Shown here piece by piece: positions 31,994 through 41,170 of a stretch of 64,000 bases of DNA. Source of the stretch: CAYWNA01 sp964459305 (lineage in GTDB: Bacteria > Planctomycetota > Planctomycetia > Pirellulales > Pirellulaceae); NCBI GenBank assembly GCA_964459305.1, contig CAYWNA010000034.1, forward strand, positions 6,930 through 70,929, read 5' to 3'. Numbering within the stretch: the first letter of the stretch is position 1; each line of letters opens with the position of its first letter. The notes under the pieces were generated by a model. It was given only the letters and a program-made list of their open reading frames with translations. It had not been told where the DNA came from and made no database searches. Made by a program: the position numbers and the translations under genes.

Positions 31994-34900
31994 CTACTTC
32001 CGCGCCGCTTCGCCGAAACAGATGACTTTCCCGTTACGGGTAGCCAGATAGAGTCGTCCGCCGGCAGCGGACAATCCGTCGAACGCCGGCGGCGAGGATA
32101 GACGCTGCGACTTCACCAGCGAGCCGTCTTTGGTCGAGAAGACCTGCAACGACGCGCCTTGTCGCCCCTCGAAGGCCGCTGCCGGGTCATCGGGGTCCAC
32201 CGCGTCGGGTACCCCGGCCGCGAACAGGTGGTCGCCTGCCAGCAACATGGCCCGGACGCGAAGGGGGATCATCTTCTGCCATTTGGCCGGCAGTTGGCGA
32301 ACGTAGCCGGTGCCCTTTTCGACACCTCGTCCGCCTCTTCGGTGCTTATCGCCGGCCGCCTCCTTCGGCAGCCAATCGATGGCCTTGGCTGGCTGGCCTC
32401 GCTCGTCGAGGGTCGGTTGATTGTCATTATCGTCGGCGAACAACAGGTAGCCGTGCTCGGCAGGGAAGAAGGCGGGACTCCATTGGATTCGACGGTAGAA
32501 GTACTTCACGGCGTACGTAGTGCTGTTGTCGAAGACGACCAGTTGTCCGGCCTTCGGCGACTGCTGGGAGAAGTAGAAACCGGGCCACCGCTGGCTGTAC
32601 ATCCAGTACACCCGGTCGAAACCGGTGTCGTCCAGGAATCCGCCCGTGGCGACCAGATGGTTGGCACCCATGTCCAACTCGCCCAAGTCGCTTTCCCGTG
32701 TCGTCTCCAGTCGGTTGAGTTGGGCGTCGAATTTGACTCGTTGCATGTACAGGTCCTTGCCGTCGCTGACGATCAAGTCCGGCAGCGCGCCTTCCATGGC
32801 AAATGGCCTGCCCGTGTCTTCCATGATATTCGGCCAGGGTCCTTCCAGATGGTGATGGTGGAGCACGTCGCCGGTCTTCGCATCCAAGGCGTAGACCATG
32901 ATCCCGCCATCCAGGAAGGACGACCGGCCTGCGGCAAAGTACACCACGCCGTCCTGGACCAGCACACTGCCCTGGACCGGCCAGACCGACTCCAGTTGCC
33001 CGTACGAGACCACTTGGCGTTGGTCCGGAGCGGCGCGGAAACGCCACGTCAACGCTCCGTCCGTCGCACGCAGGCAATAGACCGAGCCATCCCGGCAGCC
33101 GAACAGCACCAAGCCGTCGAACAACGTCGGTGCCGAATCGATCCGCCCGCCGGCAGCAAAGGTCCAGACATCCTGCCCGTCCTTCGTATTCAGACACCGA
33201 ATGCGACGTGCGTCCTTTTCCGCCACCCAAAGCCGGTCGCCGACGACAACCGCCTGCGATCCTCGGCAGGCCAGCTTGACCTCCCATTGTTTACCCAGGT
33301 CGGCAGACACCGCCATCTTCGTCGAACCGCTTCGCTGCCCATCGCGCCGATACATGGGCCAATCATTGAGATTTGCAATTGCCGATTGCCGATTGCCGAT
33401 TTTGTCGTATGCGGGGCCGCGCTCGAAGTTGGATGCGGTGGCGGGCTTCAGTTCGTCGGCCGGTTCGGCCGCCATGGCGAGGAATCCGAAGACCTTCACG
33501 CCTGGGTAGCAGAAGCATTGGCTGGGGGGCACGTAGAACAGGCCGTTAGCCGGTGTGGCTCCCGTGAAGCACGGCGCGCGAAGCCAGTCGCAACGCATGT
33601 GATCGTCGCCTTCCAGGTCCACGAACTCGGCGCCGCGTTTGGGCCAGATCAGGAACCGCTCGGTCGCCTTGCTGCGATGGCAGCGGTAATGGTGGCCCGG
33701 TGAGATCAGCTTGCCGATGGACACGGTCTTCTTGACGTCGCCAGTCCGAAGGTCGCGCCCGTTCAGCGAGCCGCCACACCAAACGATTCCGTTCGCAACA
33801 AAGAGGTCCGTTGGTTGTGTGCAGGCTCCCGCTTGGCCTCGACTGCCACCGTGTTTCCAGAGAACGTGGCCGTCGTCCAGCGAAAGGGCCGTCAAATAGA
33901 GATTGCTCCTTCCCTTTTTCCCCTTCGCGCGCCCGGATGGTTCGGCCTGTCCGTGGCCGTGGAACAGGACAATGTCGTCGCTGATGACCAGCGTGCTGCC
34001 ACCGCCGACGGTAGAGCTGATGATGTTAGGAGCCCGCCATTTCTGGTCGCCGGTCTTCGCGTCAAGGCAGATGAGTTCGTCCATGTTGTGATAGACGACT
34101 CGGCCGGCTTGGGCAGACATGGCGTATGGCACCACACGGGTGTTTTCTTTGCGCCAGAGTTGCTTGCCCGTCGTGATGTCGACGGCGGCGAGCGTGTCGT
34201 CCAACGCCTCCTTTCCAAAACGCTCGGTCGCACCCACCGACCGTTCCTTGGTGATTTTCACGATCAAGACGCCGTCGGAGAGGATCATCTCGTCGGTGCC
34301 CTTTGTGCCTTCCAGGGCCTCAGTGAGCGTCTCGCCGGTTGCCGCGTCCAGCACGGAGACGGGCGAGTCGAGGAAGCCGACGGTGACGTAGACGCGGGCG
34401 CCCTCAGCGATCAGCCGCCGCGGTATCGTGTGATGGATGTTCCAGCGGTTGCCAACGCCCGTGCCGAATTCCGGCTGCCACCCGCGCATGGGGACTTTCC
34501 ACAACAAAACGCCGTTGGCCGCGTCTCGCGCGACCAGCTTGCAATTCTGCGGCAGCTTTTGGTACGTGCCGGTGGTGCCTTCGTCGAAAATGGTGAACAC
34601 GCGCCCGCCGGCACTGACAATGGCATTCACACTGCTGGGGATTTCGTGGCTGCGGCACCATCGCGGCTCGGCCACCCATCGCAAACGCTTCGGAGGGCCG
34701 ACCTCCCGGTCGTTCGCCACCGCATTGCCGCCGGCATCGTGCAGAAAGTGCGACCATTCATCGATCGTGTCGCGCCGCGGCTTGACGAACATCGACCAGC
34801 CCTCCAGGCCCGAAGTCGATCGAAGAATGAGTTCCGATTTCTGAGTTCCGATCTCCGATTTGGTCAGGAACACCCCACCGGGCGCGAGAACCCGCATTGC

Positions 34901-35281
34901 CTCATCAAGCGGCAATTGGCATTCGGTATTCGACAATACGAGCAGGTTCACCAACTCGCGGACATACGGCAAGTGTCGGCCATCGAAACAGTCGGCAGTG
35001 ACCGGTCCGTACAGACCTTTCGCCTGAAGAAGTTCTCGCGTTTTGGTGACGCAGGCCGTGTCCGCGTCCAGTCCGTGGACCAGGTAACGGTCGTTTACCC
35101 GCAAGGCCGCTGTCAGCTTGCCGTCGCCGCAACCGAGATGCACCACCAGCCCGCCCTGGACGCCGGTAGCCTCGTAGATCGCCTCGGCCGAGATCGAGTC
35201 GGCCGACGCCGTCCCGGAGACCATCACGATCAACAGTCCGAAAAGGGCGCTCGCAATCAAGCTGCCTGAATGCTTAGACAT
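31994..35281 (-). CDS. Exported fusion of a methyltransferase-like domain and a PQQ-type beta-propeller
   Basis: A 1095-residue protein with AAGGAG before its ATG. Signal peptide (LIASALFGLLIVMVSGTASA); then a class I SAM-methyltransferase-like domain, residues about 32-150: VVHLGCGDGKLTAALRVND (motif I), HGLDADTACV, and LVLSNTECQLPLDEAMRVLAPGG cut here to DEAMRVLAPGG. From about 175 to the end are two propellers with PQQ-like units such as VYVTVGFLDSPVSVLDAATG, WPMYRRDGQRSG and LYLATRNGKVICFG. SAM is not expected outside the cytoplasm, so the first domain may bind something else or be inactive. Two microrepeat tracts are read through: encoding IGNRQSAIAN (33381-33401) and IGTQKSE (34829-34852). 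Recurrent in Planctomycetes; role unknown. Confidence 0.82.
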   Translation of the reverse strand: MSKHSGSLIASALFGLLIVMVSGTASADSISAEAIYEATGVQGGLVVHLGCGDGKLTAALRVNDRYLVHGLDADTACVTKTRELLQAKGLYGPVTADCFDGRHLPYVRELVNLLVLSNTECQLPLDEAMRVLAPGGVFLTKSEIGTQKSELILRSTSGLEGWSMFVKPRRDTIDEWSHFLHDAGGNAVANDREVGPPKRLRWVAEPRWCRSHEIPSSVNAIVSAGGRVFTIFDEGTTGTYQKLPQNCKLVARDAANGVLLWKVPMRGWQPEFGTGVGNRWNIHHTIPRRLIAEGARVYVTVGFLDSPVSVLDAATGETLTEALEGTKGTDEMILSDGVLIVKITKERSVGATERFGKEALDDTLAAVDITTGKQLWRKENTRVVPYAMSAQAGRVVYHNMDELICLDAKTGDQKWRAPNIISSTVGGGSTLVISDDIVLFHGHGQAEPSGRAKGKKGRSNLYLTALSLDDGHVLWKHGGSRGQAGACTQPTDLFVANGIVWCGGSLNGRDLRTGDVKKTVSIGKLISPGHHYRCHRSKATERFLIWPKRGAEFVDLEGDDHMRCDWLRAPCFTGATPANGLFYVPPSQCFCYPGVKVFGFLAMAAEPADELKPATASNFERGPAYDKIGNRQSAIANLNDWPMYRRDGQRSGSTKMAVSADLGKQWEVKLACRGSQAVVVGDRLWVAEKDARRIRCLNTKDGQDVWTFAAGGRIDSAPTLFDGLVLFGCRDGSVYCLRATDGALTWRFRAAPDQRQVVSYGQLESVWPVQGSVLVQDGVVYFAAGRSSFLDGGIMVYALDAKTGDVLHHHHLEGPWPNIMEDTGRPFAMEGALPDLIVSDGKDLYMQRVKFDAQLNRLETTRESDLGELDMGANHLVATGGFLDDTGFDRVYWMYSQRWPGFYFSQQSPKAGQLVVFDNSTTYAVKYFYRRIQWSPAFFPAEHGYLLFADDNDNQPTLDERGQPAKAIDWLPKEAAGDKHRRGGRGVEKGTGYVRQLPAKWQKMIPLRVRAMLLAGDHLFAAGVPDAVDPDDPAAAFEGRQGASLQVFSTKDGSLVKSQRLSSPPAFDGLSAAGGRLYLATRNGKVICFGEAARK

Positions 35282-35343
35282 GTCGTCACTCCTTGTTGAG
35301 TTTTTGTGGAATCAACCATCTACTGTAGACCAGACGTATGAAT

Positions 35344-35472
35344 TCGTTTAACCGCAGGGCCAACGGCCCGCGCGTCAGCAGGGACGTTGTGCCGCGTCCT
35401 TTCTCGACGTTGTGATTTACGAAAAACGCAACGGTGCTCCCACGCGCGGCCGTTGGCACTGCGGTTAAACGA
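35344..35472. repeat. Palindromic repeat, family C
   Basis: Arms of about 30 bp at 35344-35374 and 35443-35472, outer end TCGTTTAACCGCAG, inner GCCAACGGCC. The outer end is the same as that of family B, but the inner part differs. Situated between two co-directional minus-strand genes. Confidence 0.8.
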
Positions 35473-35518
35473 GTCTGCCAATTGTTTGTGCGTCTGCTCG
35501 GTCGTTTTCTTGCCAGCT

Positions 35519-37078
35519 TCACGGTCCTTCAGCCTCATTTCCCGCTTCCAAATCCAACCGCTCGATCGGTACACCCTTGAGGATGATCTTCTGGCCCCAT
35601 ATCTCCGAGACCTCGGGCCGGTGTTCGATGTGGCGGGGGTTGGGCGTGAGGATGATGTCGGCGAACACGGTTGTGGGATCGAGCGTGTCGATGCGCTTCT
35701 GCAGTTGGGTGCCGCTGCTGGAACGGCTGTCTTCGGTTCGGACTACCCATAGCCGGCCGAGTTCGACCACCTGGCCGTCAAACGCCGCGGCGACGTCGCA
35801 ACTGAGTGGTATGGAAAGCCCCGGGGTAAAATCGGTCTTCAGGACGACGTTCTTCTTGTCATCGCGATCCGCCTGGACGACGAAGCGCGTGACCTTGATC
35901 CCGCCGGTTCTGTCCGGGTCCCGCTGAGGGTCCGAGGTGAGCGGGACGATCGGTCCAGCTTTCGTATAAACCTTCAACGGGGCCGAGACCGATTGCTTCC
36001 ACCGTTTCCGGGCCTTGGGCCAGACCTTTGCGGGCAGGTCGTGCTTGTTGAGCCCAATCAGCTTGTCCTGGTTGACGTAAGCGCATTCAACCTCGACGGT
36101 AATTTCGTAATCACCGGCCTTCAGACTGCCCTCGTGACGGCCGGACCATCGCTCGCCGTGCTTGTGGTTCTGCCGGACTTCTATAGGCTTCCCGTCGACC
36201 AGCACGCGATTGATTTCCCAGAGCAGATCCACGCCCAGGCCGGAATGATTACCCCACGTGTTGCCGTACTTGACCTCGATATCGATACCATGCTCGTCTT
36301 CTCGGACACGGGGCAACGGCTGGATGGCCGGCTTCGGACCGTAGAACGCGTCGCACAGAGCAAACAACACGGGCTCGGAGATCTTGTCGGCCTGGATCGC
36401 TGGCTTCAAGAAATCATCCTGCCAGTGCAATGGGCTGTCCCAACCGTTCGGCTTCTTCGTCGTCATGTGTTTGATAAAGACGTTGACCGCGGCATCGGCC
36501 TCTTCTTGCGACAACCTCCCGGTGTTGAGACGCGTCTCCAACTCACGCCACACCCAAGGTTCGTCGACTTGCTTGGGCAGTCGCTGCTGGATCAACTGCT
36601 TCGTGCTCAACGCTCCCAGGCCGCCTGGTGAGGGCCCGAGGAAACGTTGTGCGACTAACAGCAGACCGATCCCGACCACCGGCATCACCAACAACATACC
36701 GCCCCAGGCAATCAGGCCCCATCGACGGCCTTGGCCGCGCGTAAACAGCACGGCATTTGGTGTGGTCAGGTCCGCGCCGCATTGTGGGCAGTCCGTCACA
36801 CGCTTCGGTTTCATTTCGCGCAACTTGCCTCTGCATTCTCCGCAAATCGGTACGTACCAGGTCGATTTACGGCTGAACCCAATCCACAGAATCGTGACGA
36901 TCGCCAGAAGAAACGGCACGGCGGTCGAAAGCAACGACAACGCACCAAGGAAGATATCCGGATGTCGAAAGAACAGACGCCCGAGGATGCCGGCGGATAC
37001 GCCTAGGGCGGCCAAGACAATCAGGAATGCCCTGAGACTGAACTTGATTCCGCGGCGAGTTTTGGCGTTAGTCTGCAT
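35519..37078 (-). CDS. Membrane protein with zinc ribbon; large C-terminal domain of unknown function
   Basis: A 519-residue protein; the start at 37078 (MQTNAKTRRGIKFSLRAFLI) is chosen because the first helix begins there. Two membrane helices (about 16-34 and 42-67) precede a zinc ribbon (C79-x2-C82, C97-x2-C100) and a third helix (about 120-143). The remaining 370 residues are probably outside or soluble, with beta-rich parts (VKYGNTWGNHSGLGVDLLWE, GDYEITVEVECAYVN). No family recognised for the C-terminal part. The helix-ribbon-helix arrangement is common in planctomycetal hypothetical proteins. Confidence 0.72.
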   Translation of the reverse strand: MQTNAKTRRGIKFSLRAFLIVLAALGVSAGILGRLFFRHPDIFLGALSLLSTAVPFLLAIVTILWIGFSRKSTWYVPICGECRGKLREMKPKRVTDCPQCGADLTTPNAVLFTRGQGRRWGLIAWGGMLLVMPVVGIGLLLVAQRFLGPSPGGLGALSTKQLIQQRLPKQVDEPWVWRELETRLNTGRLSQEEADAAVNVFIKHMTTKKPNGWDSPLHWQDDFLKPAIQADKISEPVLFALCDAFYGPKPAIQPLPRVREDEHGIDIEVKYGNTWGNHSGLGVDLLWEINRVLVDGKPIEVRQNHKHGERWSGRHEGSLKAGDYEITVEVECAYVNQDKLIGLNKHDLPAKVWPKARKRWKQSVSAPLKVYTKAGPIVPLTSDPQRDPDRTGGIKVTRFVVQADRDDKKNVVLKTDFTPGLSIPLSCDVAAAFDGQVVELGRLWVVRTEDSRSSSGTQLQKRIDTLDPTTVFADIILTPNPRHIEHRPEVSEIWGQKIILKGVPIERLDLEAGNEAEGP

Positions 37079-37274
37079 AGGTGTGATATCCGAAAGCCAA
37101 TCGGCGTTCGTTGCCCCTTGGGACCGGCGAGTGTATCGCGCATCGGATGCGATCGTCAAGGTTTCGCCTCATTGTGAGTGCGATTCATAGGTATGCCCAT
37201 GTCGCCGTGATGCTCCAGAGCGAGTACGATGTGGAGTATCTTCGGGTTATACCATCCGCGGACAAGTCTGACCT

Positions 37275-37375
37275 GTAGCCGAACTCGCCAGAGTTTGGTT
37301 TTTCCCTGCGCAGACCAAAGTCTGGCGACTTCGGCTACATGCGGAAAAGTGTCAATCCTGGCCGCGGGTGGCATA
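37275..37375. repeat. Palindromic repeat, family E (copy 2)
   Basis: 24-bp arms at 37275-37298 and 37315-37338 with outer end GTAGCCGAACTCGCC, followed by the same tail as copy 1 (GTCAATCCTGGCCGCGGG, to about 37375). Homology with 30280-30390 covers about 100 bp, so this is a true dispersed repeat. It lies in the 346-bp space between divergent genes. Confidence 0.9.
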
Positions 37376-37424
37376 AACGAAACTTGGCCGTGATTCTTGA
37401 ACAGACAGACAAAAGGAGAGCCTC

Positions 37425-38369
37425 ATGGTACATCGCAATCGAACGGTGATCGTCGGACTCACACTGATCGGTCTGGGCATTGCCGTAGCCCCGCGTCCGA
37501 CGGACGCCGCCCCTACTGAGGAGAAAAAGCAAATCGTCTTTGTCCACGGCAAGGCGAGCCACGGATATGGCGGGCACGCCTACGGTCCCGCGTTCCGAAT
37601 GTTGGCGCGCATGCTCAATAGGAACGTGCCGGCTGTCGACGCGGTTGTCGTCCAGGATGACCAGGACCTCGCTGTCTTGGATACTGCCGACGCGATTGTG
37701 TTAGGCAGCGACGGCGGCAGGCTCGTCAAGACGCTGGGCGACCGACTGGAGCCGCTCATGAAGAAGGGAGCCGGCTTGGCGTGTATCCACTACACCGTGG
37801 ACCCTTCCGATCCGAAGGCGGTCAAACGGCTGATCGCCTGGATCGGTGGCAGCTACGAGCGTCACTGGTCGGTTAACCCCCACTGGGAAGCCGACTTCAA
37901 GAGCTTCCCCCACCATCCGGCCGCGCAGGGTCTAAAGCCGTTCAAGGCACACGACGAATGGTACTACCACATGCGTTTCGCCGAGGACATGAAAGGCGTC
38001 ACACCCATCCTCGCGGCCGTGCCGCCGGAGTCGACCCGCCAGCGCAAGGACGGCCCGCACAGCGGTAATCCCCACGTCCGCGCGCGATCCGGAATGGCCG
38101 AGGTAGTCGGATGGGTGTACGAGCGGCCCGGCGGCGGGCGCGGATTTGGATTCACCGGTATGCACACGCACTGGAATTGGGCGCAAGACAGCTTCCGCAC
38201 GTCAGTGTTGAACGCCATCGTCTGGATCGCCGGGGCAGACGTTCCGCCCGGCGGAGTGCCGTCAAAGACTCCGACACTGGAAGAACTCGAAGCCGACCTC
38301 GGCATGCCGCGTCCCAAGAAGTTCAACGCCGAGGCCGTCAGAAAGCAGATTCAGCAGATGAACCCGTAA
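37425..38369 (+). CDS. Exported ThuA-domain protein
   Basis: A 314-residue protein with AAAGGAGAG at 37411-37419. Signal peptide (VGLTLIGLGIAVAPRPTDA) followed by a ThuA/glutamine-amidotransferase-like fold: IVFVHGKASHGYGGHAYGPA, LACIHYTVDPSD, WIGGSYERHWSVNPHW, FKAHDEWYYHMRF and RGFGFTGMHTHWNW. These histidine-rich motifs are characteristic of ThuA proteins, which take part in sugar (trehalose-type) use and in planctomycetes are usually exported. Reaction unproven. Single gene, promoter region shared with the divergent membrane protein and a family E repeat. Confidence 0.9.
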   Translation: MVHRNRTVIVGLTLIGLGIAVAPRPTDAAPTEEKKQIVFVHGKASHGYGGHAYGPAFRMLARMLNRNVPAVDAVVVQDDQDLAVLDTADAIVLGSDGGRLVKTLGDRLEPLMKKGAGLACIHYTVDPSDPKAVKRLIAWIGGSYERHWSVNPHWEADFKSFPHHPAAQGLKPFKAHDEWYYHMRFAEDMKGVTPILAAVPPESTRQRKDGPHSGNPHVRARSGMAEVVGWVYERPGGGRGFGFTGMHTHWNWAQDSFRTSVLNAIVWIAGADVPPGGVPSKTPTLEELEADLGMPRPKKFNAEAVRKQIQQMNP

Positions 38370-38463
38370 CACAAGCGTGTATCCGCCGCGGGACGGTCCT
38401 GGTGTCACGCACCGGTGCTGCGGTGTCGGACCCGTCTTTTCCGGTAGAATCTTGCATCTCGGA

Positions 38464-38497
38464 TTGACATCAGGATATATCTTGTTAAGATATATCC
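38464..38497 (+). promoter_or_regulatory. Promoter with palindromic operator of the PadR gene
   Basis: A perfect 11-bp palindrome GGATATATCTT-GTT-AAGATATATCC spans 38473-38497. TTGACA at 38464-38469 is placed 16-17 bp ahead of a -10-like TAAGAT/AAGATA lying in the right half. A repressor bound to the palindrome would cover the promoter. It starts 36 bp before the GTG of the PadR gene, which suggests autoregulation. Confidence 0.65.
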
Positions 38498-38532
38498 AAG
38501 TGCGACCCTTTCCGTGGGCAGGAGTCGATGCC

Positions 38533-38916
38533 GTGGCCGAACCGAATCGAAGGCGCAAACGCGCTCAGCCGGTAAATCATTCTGAGTTTCACATCCTACT
38601 GGCGTTGGCTGATGGTGAACGCCATGGCTACGGCATTATGCAGGAAGTGGAGGAGACGTCGGCGGGTACCGTGCGTCTGGGGCCTGGTACGCTGTACGGA
38701 GCCATCAAACGAATGCTGGCCGCCGGCCTGATCGAAGAGTCAGCAAACCGGCCGGCGCGGGGAGATGACGAACGGCGACGGTGCTATTACCGTTTGACTC
38801 CACGGGGGCGAAGCATTGCGACAGAAGAAGCGGAACGCTTGGCGGCACTGGTCCGCGCGGCGGCGGCGAAGCGATTGATAGCCGGTCCAGCTCTTCCCGC
38901 GGCCGGAGGAGTGTAA
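38533..38916 (+). CDS. PadR-family transcriptional regulator
   Basis: A 127-residue winged-helix protein. GTG at 38533 has AGGAG at 38520-38524. The domain reads EFHILLALADGERHGYGIM, then VRLGPGTLYGAIKRMLAAG and RRRCYYRLTPRGRSIA, the standard helix-turn-helix and wing of PadR. A perfect palindrome sits in its promoter. Its TAA overlaps the ATG of the next gene (38914-38918), so the two are coupled, as in PadR plus macrolide-type permease modules. Confidence 0.9.
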   Translation: MAEPNRRRKRAQPVNHSEFHILLALADGERHGYGIMQEVEETSAGTVRLGPGTLYGAIKRMLAAGLIEESANRPARGDDERRRCYYRLTPRGRSIATEEAERLAALVRAAAAKRLIAGPALPAAGGV

Positions 38917-39407
38917 TGGCAGATTCACCACACTTCGTCGATCTGTCTGTCCGCATCTATCGGTCGTTGATGCAAGTCTACCCGGCATCGTTCCGCAAGA
39001 AATACGAATGCGAGATGACACGGCTCTTTCACGAAGTCGTGACGGATTCAACGCAGCGGCACGGTATCGCCGGGCTGATGACGACGTGGGTCCGAGTGCT
39101 CGGCGACCTCGTCAGCTCAGCGTATCACGAACACCTTATCGAATGGCAGGAGACTTGGGAAATGAAGACTGCCCCCGGCTGGATCGCGAAGTTGCTCGCC
39201 GTACTGAGCGTCGCATGCTTCTGGATGGTGCCCTGCTCACCAATTCTTTCGATTGCTGCCGTATCAATAACCAAGGGCTCGTTGGGGTGGCCGCGAAAAC
39301 TCGCGGTCACCGGGGCCGTCCTCTGCACGATCTACACGTTGATGGTCACCGGCATAGTCTTGTGGTTGGTGTGCCTTAGGGGCCTGAGCGGCTCGTGGAC
39401 ATTCTGA
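38916..39407 (+). CDS. Permease-prefix-like membrane protein paired with PadR
   Basis: A 163-residue protein with GGAGGA at 38905-38910. The first 85 residues (IYRSLMQVYPASFRKKYECE, then LVSSAYHEHLIEW) match the look of the prefix domain that opens PadR-linked macrolide-export-type permeases: a Tyr/Pro/Ser-Phe-Arg helix pair followed by a TWVRVLGDL helix. Two membrane helices (about 93-115 and 127-155) follow, and then the protein stops, with no MacB-like or FtsX body. It may be a self-standing prefix protein or a shortened permease. Nothing else is visible downstream to 39539. Confidence 0.65.
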   Translation: MADSPHFVDLSVRIYRSLMQVYPASFRKKYECEMTRLFHEVVTDSTQRHGIAGLMTTWVRVLGDLVSSAYHEHLIEWQETWEMKTAPGWIAKLLAVLSVACFWMVPCSPILSIAAVSITKGSLGWPRKLAVTGAVLCTIYTLMVTGIVLWLVCLRGLSGSWTF

Positions 39408-39539
39408 AGCTCGCGCATGTGAGTTGGCCATGACATCAGCGGTCTCGACTGGATCAAGCTGTTTCAATTGACTATGTAAGTAGAAATTTGTGGCGGCGCG
39501 GACTCGGGCAGCGTGTTGGGGGCGTTCTGCGCGGCCTGG

Positions 39540-40979
39540 CTACTCTGGCTGCGACGACGACGTTTCAGAGTTCGTGGGGGCTGGATCTCCGGTGTCAAAG
39601 GAGGCGCCTTGACCGGTGAACACCATGTAGCAGCCGCCGCAAATGACTACCTGAATCGCGATGACCATAAACGCGACACCGAGCACACATCCCATCCCGA
39701 ATGACTGCCAACTCCGCCTTTGGTTTGACGGTTGTTGCTGATTCTGCGACCGGTGTGGGCTTGGCTGGGCGGATGATGCTTCGTGAAGCCTGGTATCGTG
39801 CTCCGCGTACAGGGCGGTCGCGTCGTCGTCTTCGACGCGTGGCTGATTCAGTGTCGGGGCACTAGAGTCGCGACCCACGAATCGGCTGAGCGAAATGGAC
39901 CGCGGTCGCGACAACGTTGCGGGCTGGTCCTTCCCGCCACACAGCACCTCGACCTGACACGCCGTCAGATCCTCGACGATGTCGCTCATCGATTGGTATC
40001 GATCCTCCGGCCGCTTGGCGAGCATTCTGCGGAACACATCGTCGAGCTGTTCGGAAACGTCGTCTCGCTCGGCGCGCAAGGACGGAACCTGCACTTCGCG
40101 ATGGGCGAGCAGCGTCGCCATGGCCGTGCCTCTTCGGTACAGTGGCGCGTGGTGCAGCAGCCGATGCAGAGTGCAACCGAGCGAATAGATGTCGGATCGA
40201 TGATCGGCGTCGTGCGTGCTGACGGCCTGCTCGGGGGCCATGTAGTCGTAGGTCCCCATGATCTGGCCGGTCTGAGTCAGCCTGTGAGATTCGGTATCAC
40301 CTAGTGCTTCCGGTCCTTCAATCACACGCGCCAGGCCCATATCCAGTATCTTGACGACGCCGTGCGGGTCAATCAGCAGGTTGCTGGGTTTGATGTCTCG
40401 ATGAATCACGCCTTGCGAATGGGCGAACTCTAGTCCGGTTGCGGCTTGAAGGATGCAATCAATCGCATCCTCCACGGGCAAAGGACCGTGGTCATCGAGA
40501 ACGGCGGCCAAATTGCGACCGTCTACGAACTCCATGACCAGGAAATGCCGACCGTCCTGTTCGCCGGCATCATGGGTGATGACGATATTGGAGTGAATCA
40601 GTTTGGCGGCAACTCGGAGTTCCTGCTGAAACCTCTCTACCGCGTCCGGTTCGTCGACGGAGGGCGGCGGCAAGAGCTTAATGGCTGCCAGACGGTCCAG
40701 CTTTCGATGCCGGGCCTTGTACACTTCGCCCATCCCGCCGGCGCCGATCAGATCGAGAATGATATAGTCGTCCAGCACCAGTTTTTTGGCATCGCCCTGG
40801 CGAATCGCGTCGACCTGGTAGCCGGTCAGTATTCCTTCCTGCACGAGCTGTTGAACCAGCAATTCTCCATCGTACGACAGTCCGCCGACAAGGCTGTCTC
40901 GAATTCGGCTGACCTCATCGGCGGAAACGAGCCCGTTGGAGGAAAGCTGTTGCAGGATTTCTTCGTGACTGATCGGCAT
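39540..40979 (-). CDS. Serine/threonine protein kinase with C-terminal membrane helix
   Basis: A 479-residue kinase. Residues 1-65 are an N-terminal helical module (GLVSADEVSRIRDSL, GILTGYQVDAI) common in planctomycetal kinases. The kinase domain spans about 72-340: LIGAGGMGEVYKARH (P-loop), AAIKLL (ATP Lys), VIHRDIKPSNLLI (catalytic Asp), ILDMGLAR (DFG position reads D-M-G), YMAPEQA and SDIYSLGCTL. A linker leads to one membrane helix (CVLGVAFMVIAIQVVICGGCYMVF, about 435-458) and a short outer tail. All catalytic residues are present, so it is likely active. Substrate and signal unknown. Confidence 0.92.
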   Translation of the reverse strand: MPISHEEILQQLSSNGLVSADEVSRIRDSLVGGLSYDGELLVQQLVQEGILTGYQVDAIRQGDAKKLVLDDYIILDLIGAGGMGEVYKARHRKLDRLAAIKLLPPPSVDEPDAVERFQQELRVAAKLIHSNIVITHDAGEQDGRHFLVMEFVDGRNLAAVLDDHGPLPVEDAIDCILQAATGLEFAHSQGVIHRDIKPSNLLIDPHGVVKILDMGLARVIEGPEALGDTESHRLTQTGQIMGTYDYMAPEQAVSTHDADHRSDIYSLGCTLHRLLHHAPLYRRGTAMATLLAHREVQVPSLRAERDDVSEQLDDVFRRMLAKRPEDRYQSMSDIVEDLTACQVEVLCGGKDQPATLSRPRSISLSRFVGRDSSAPTLNQPRVEDDDATALYAEHDTRLHEASSAQPSPHRSQNQQQPSNQRRSWQSFGMGCVLGVAFMVIAIQVVICGGCYMVFTGQGASFDTGDPAPTNSETSSSQPE

Positions 40980-41170
40980 TCAAGGGTTCCCAAAATGATC
41001 CGATCGTCGATTATATCGTCTCCCTTCAATTGTTGCGACCGAACTCACGACGTCGGACCGGGTGTAATTGGCCTGAGGGTTAGCCCGAATTATTCACGCA
41101 AGAGTTCCGAAACGGGCCCGCGCTACCAAATGAGCTTACGTCTGAATCGCAGATACTCTTGACGCCTCTC

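Noticed and set aside
32159..35269. Two long plus-strand open frames (514 and 484 codons) opposite the methyltransferase-PQQ gene
   Set aside because: They lie entirely antisense to a gene with clear motifs, have compositions rich in Arg/Val/Gln from GC-rich third positions, and show no domain or ribosome site.
39540..40979. Kinase considered inactive because DFG reads DMG
   Set aside because: All other catalytic residues (Lys, HRD Asp, Asn) are present, and the Asp itself is kept; Met for Phe is tolerated in bacterial kinases.
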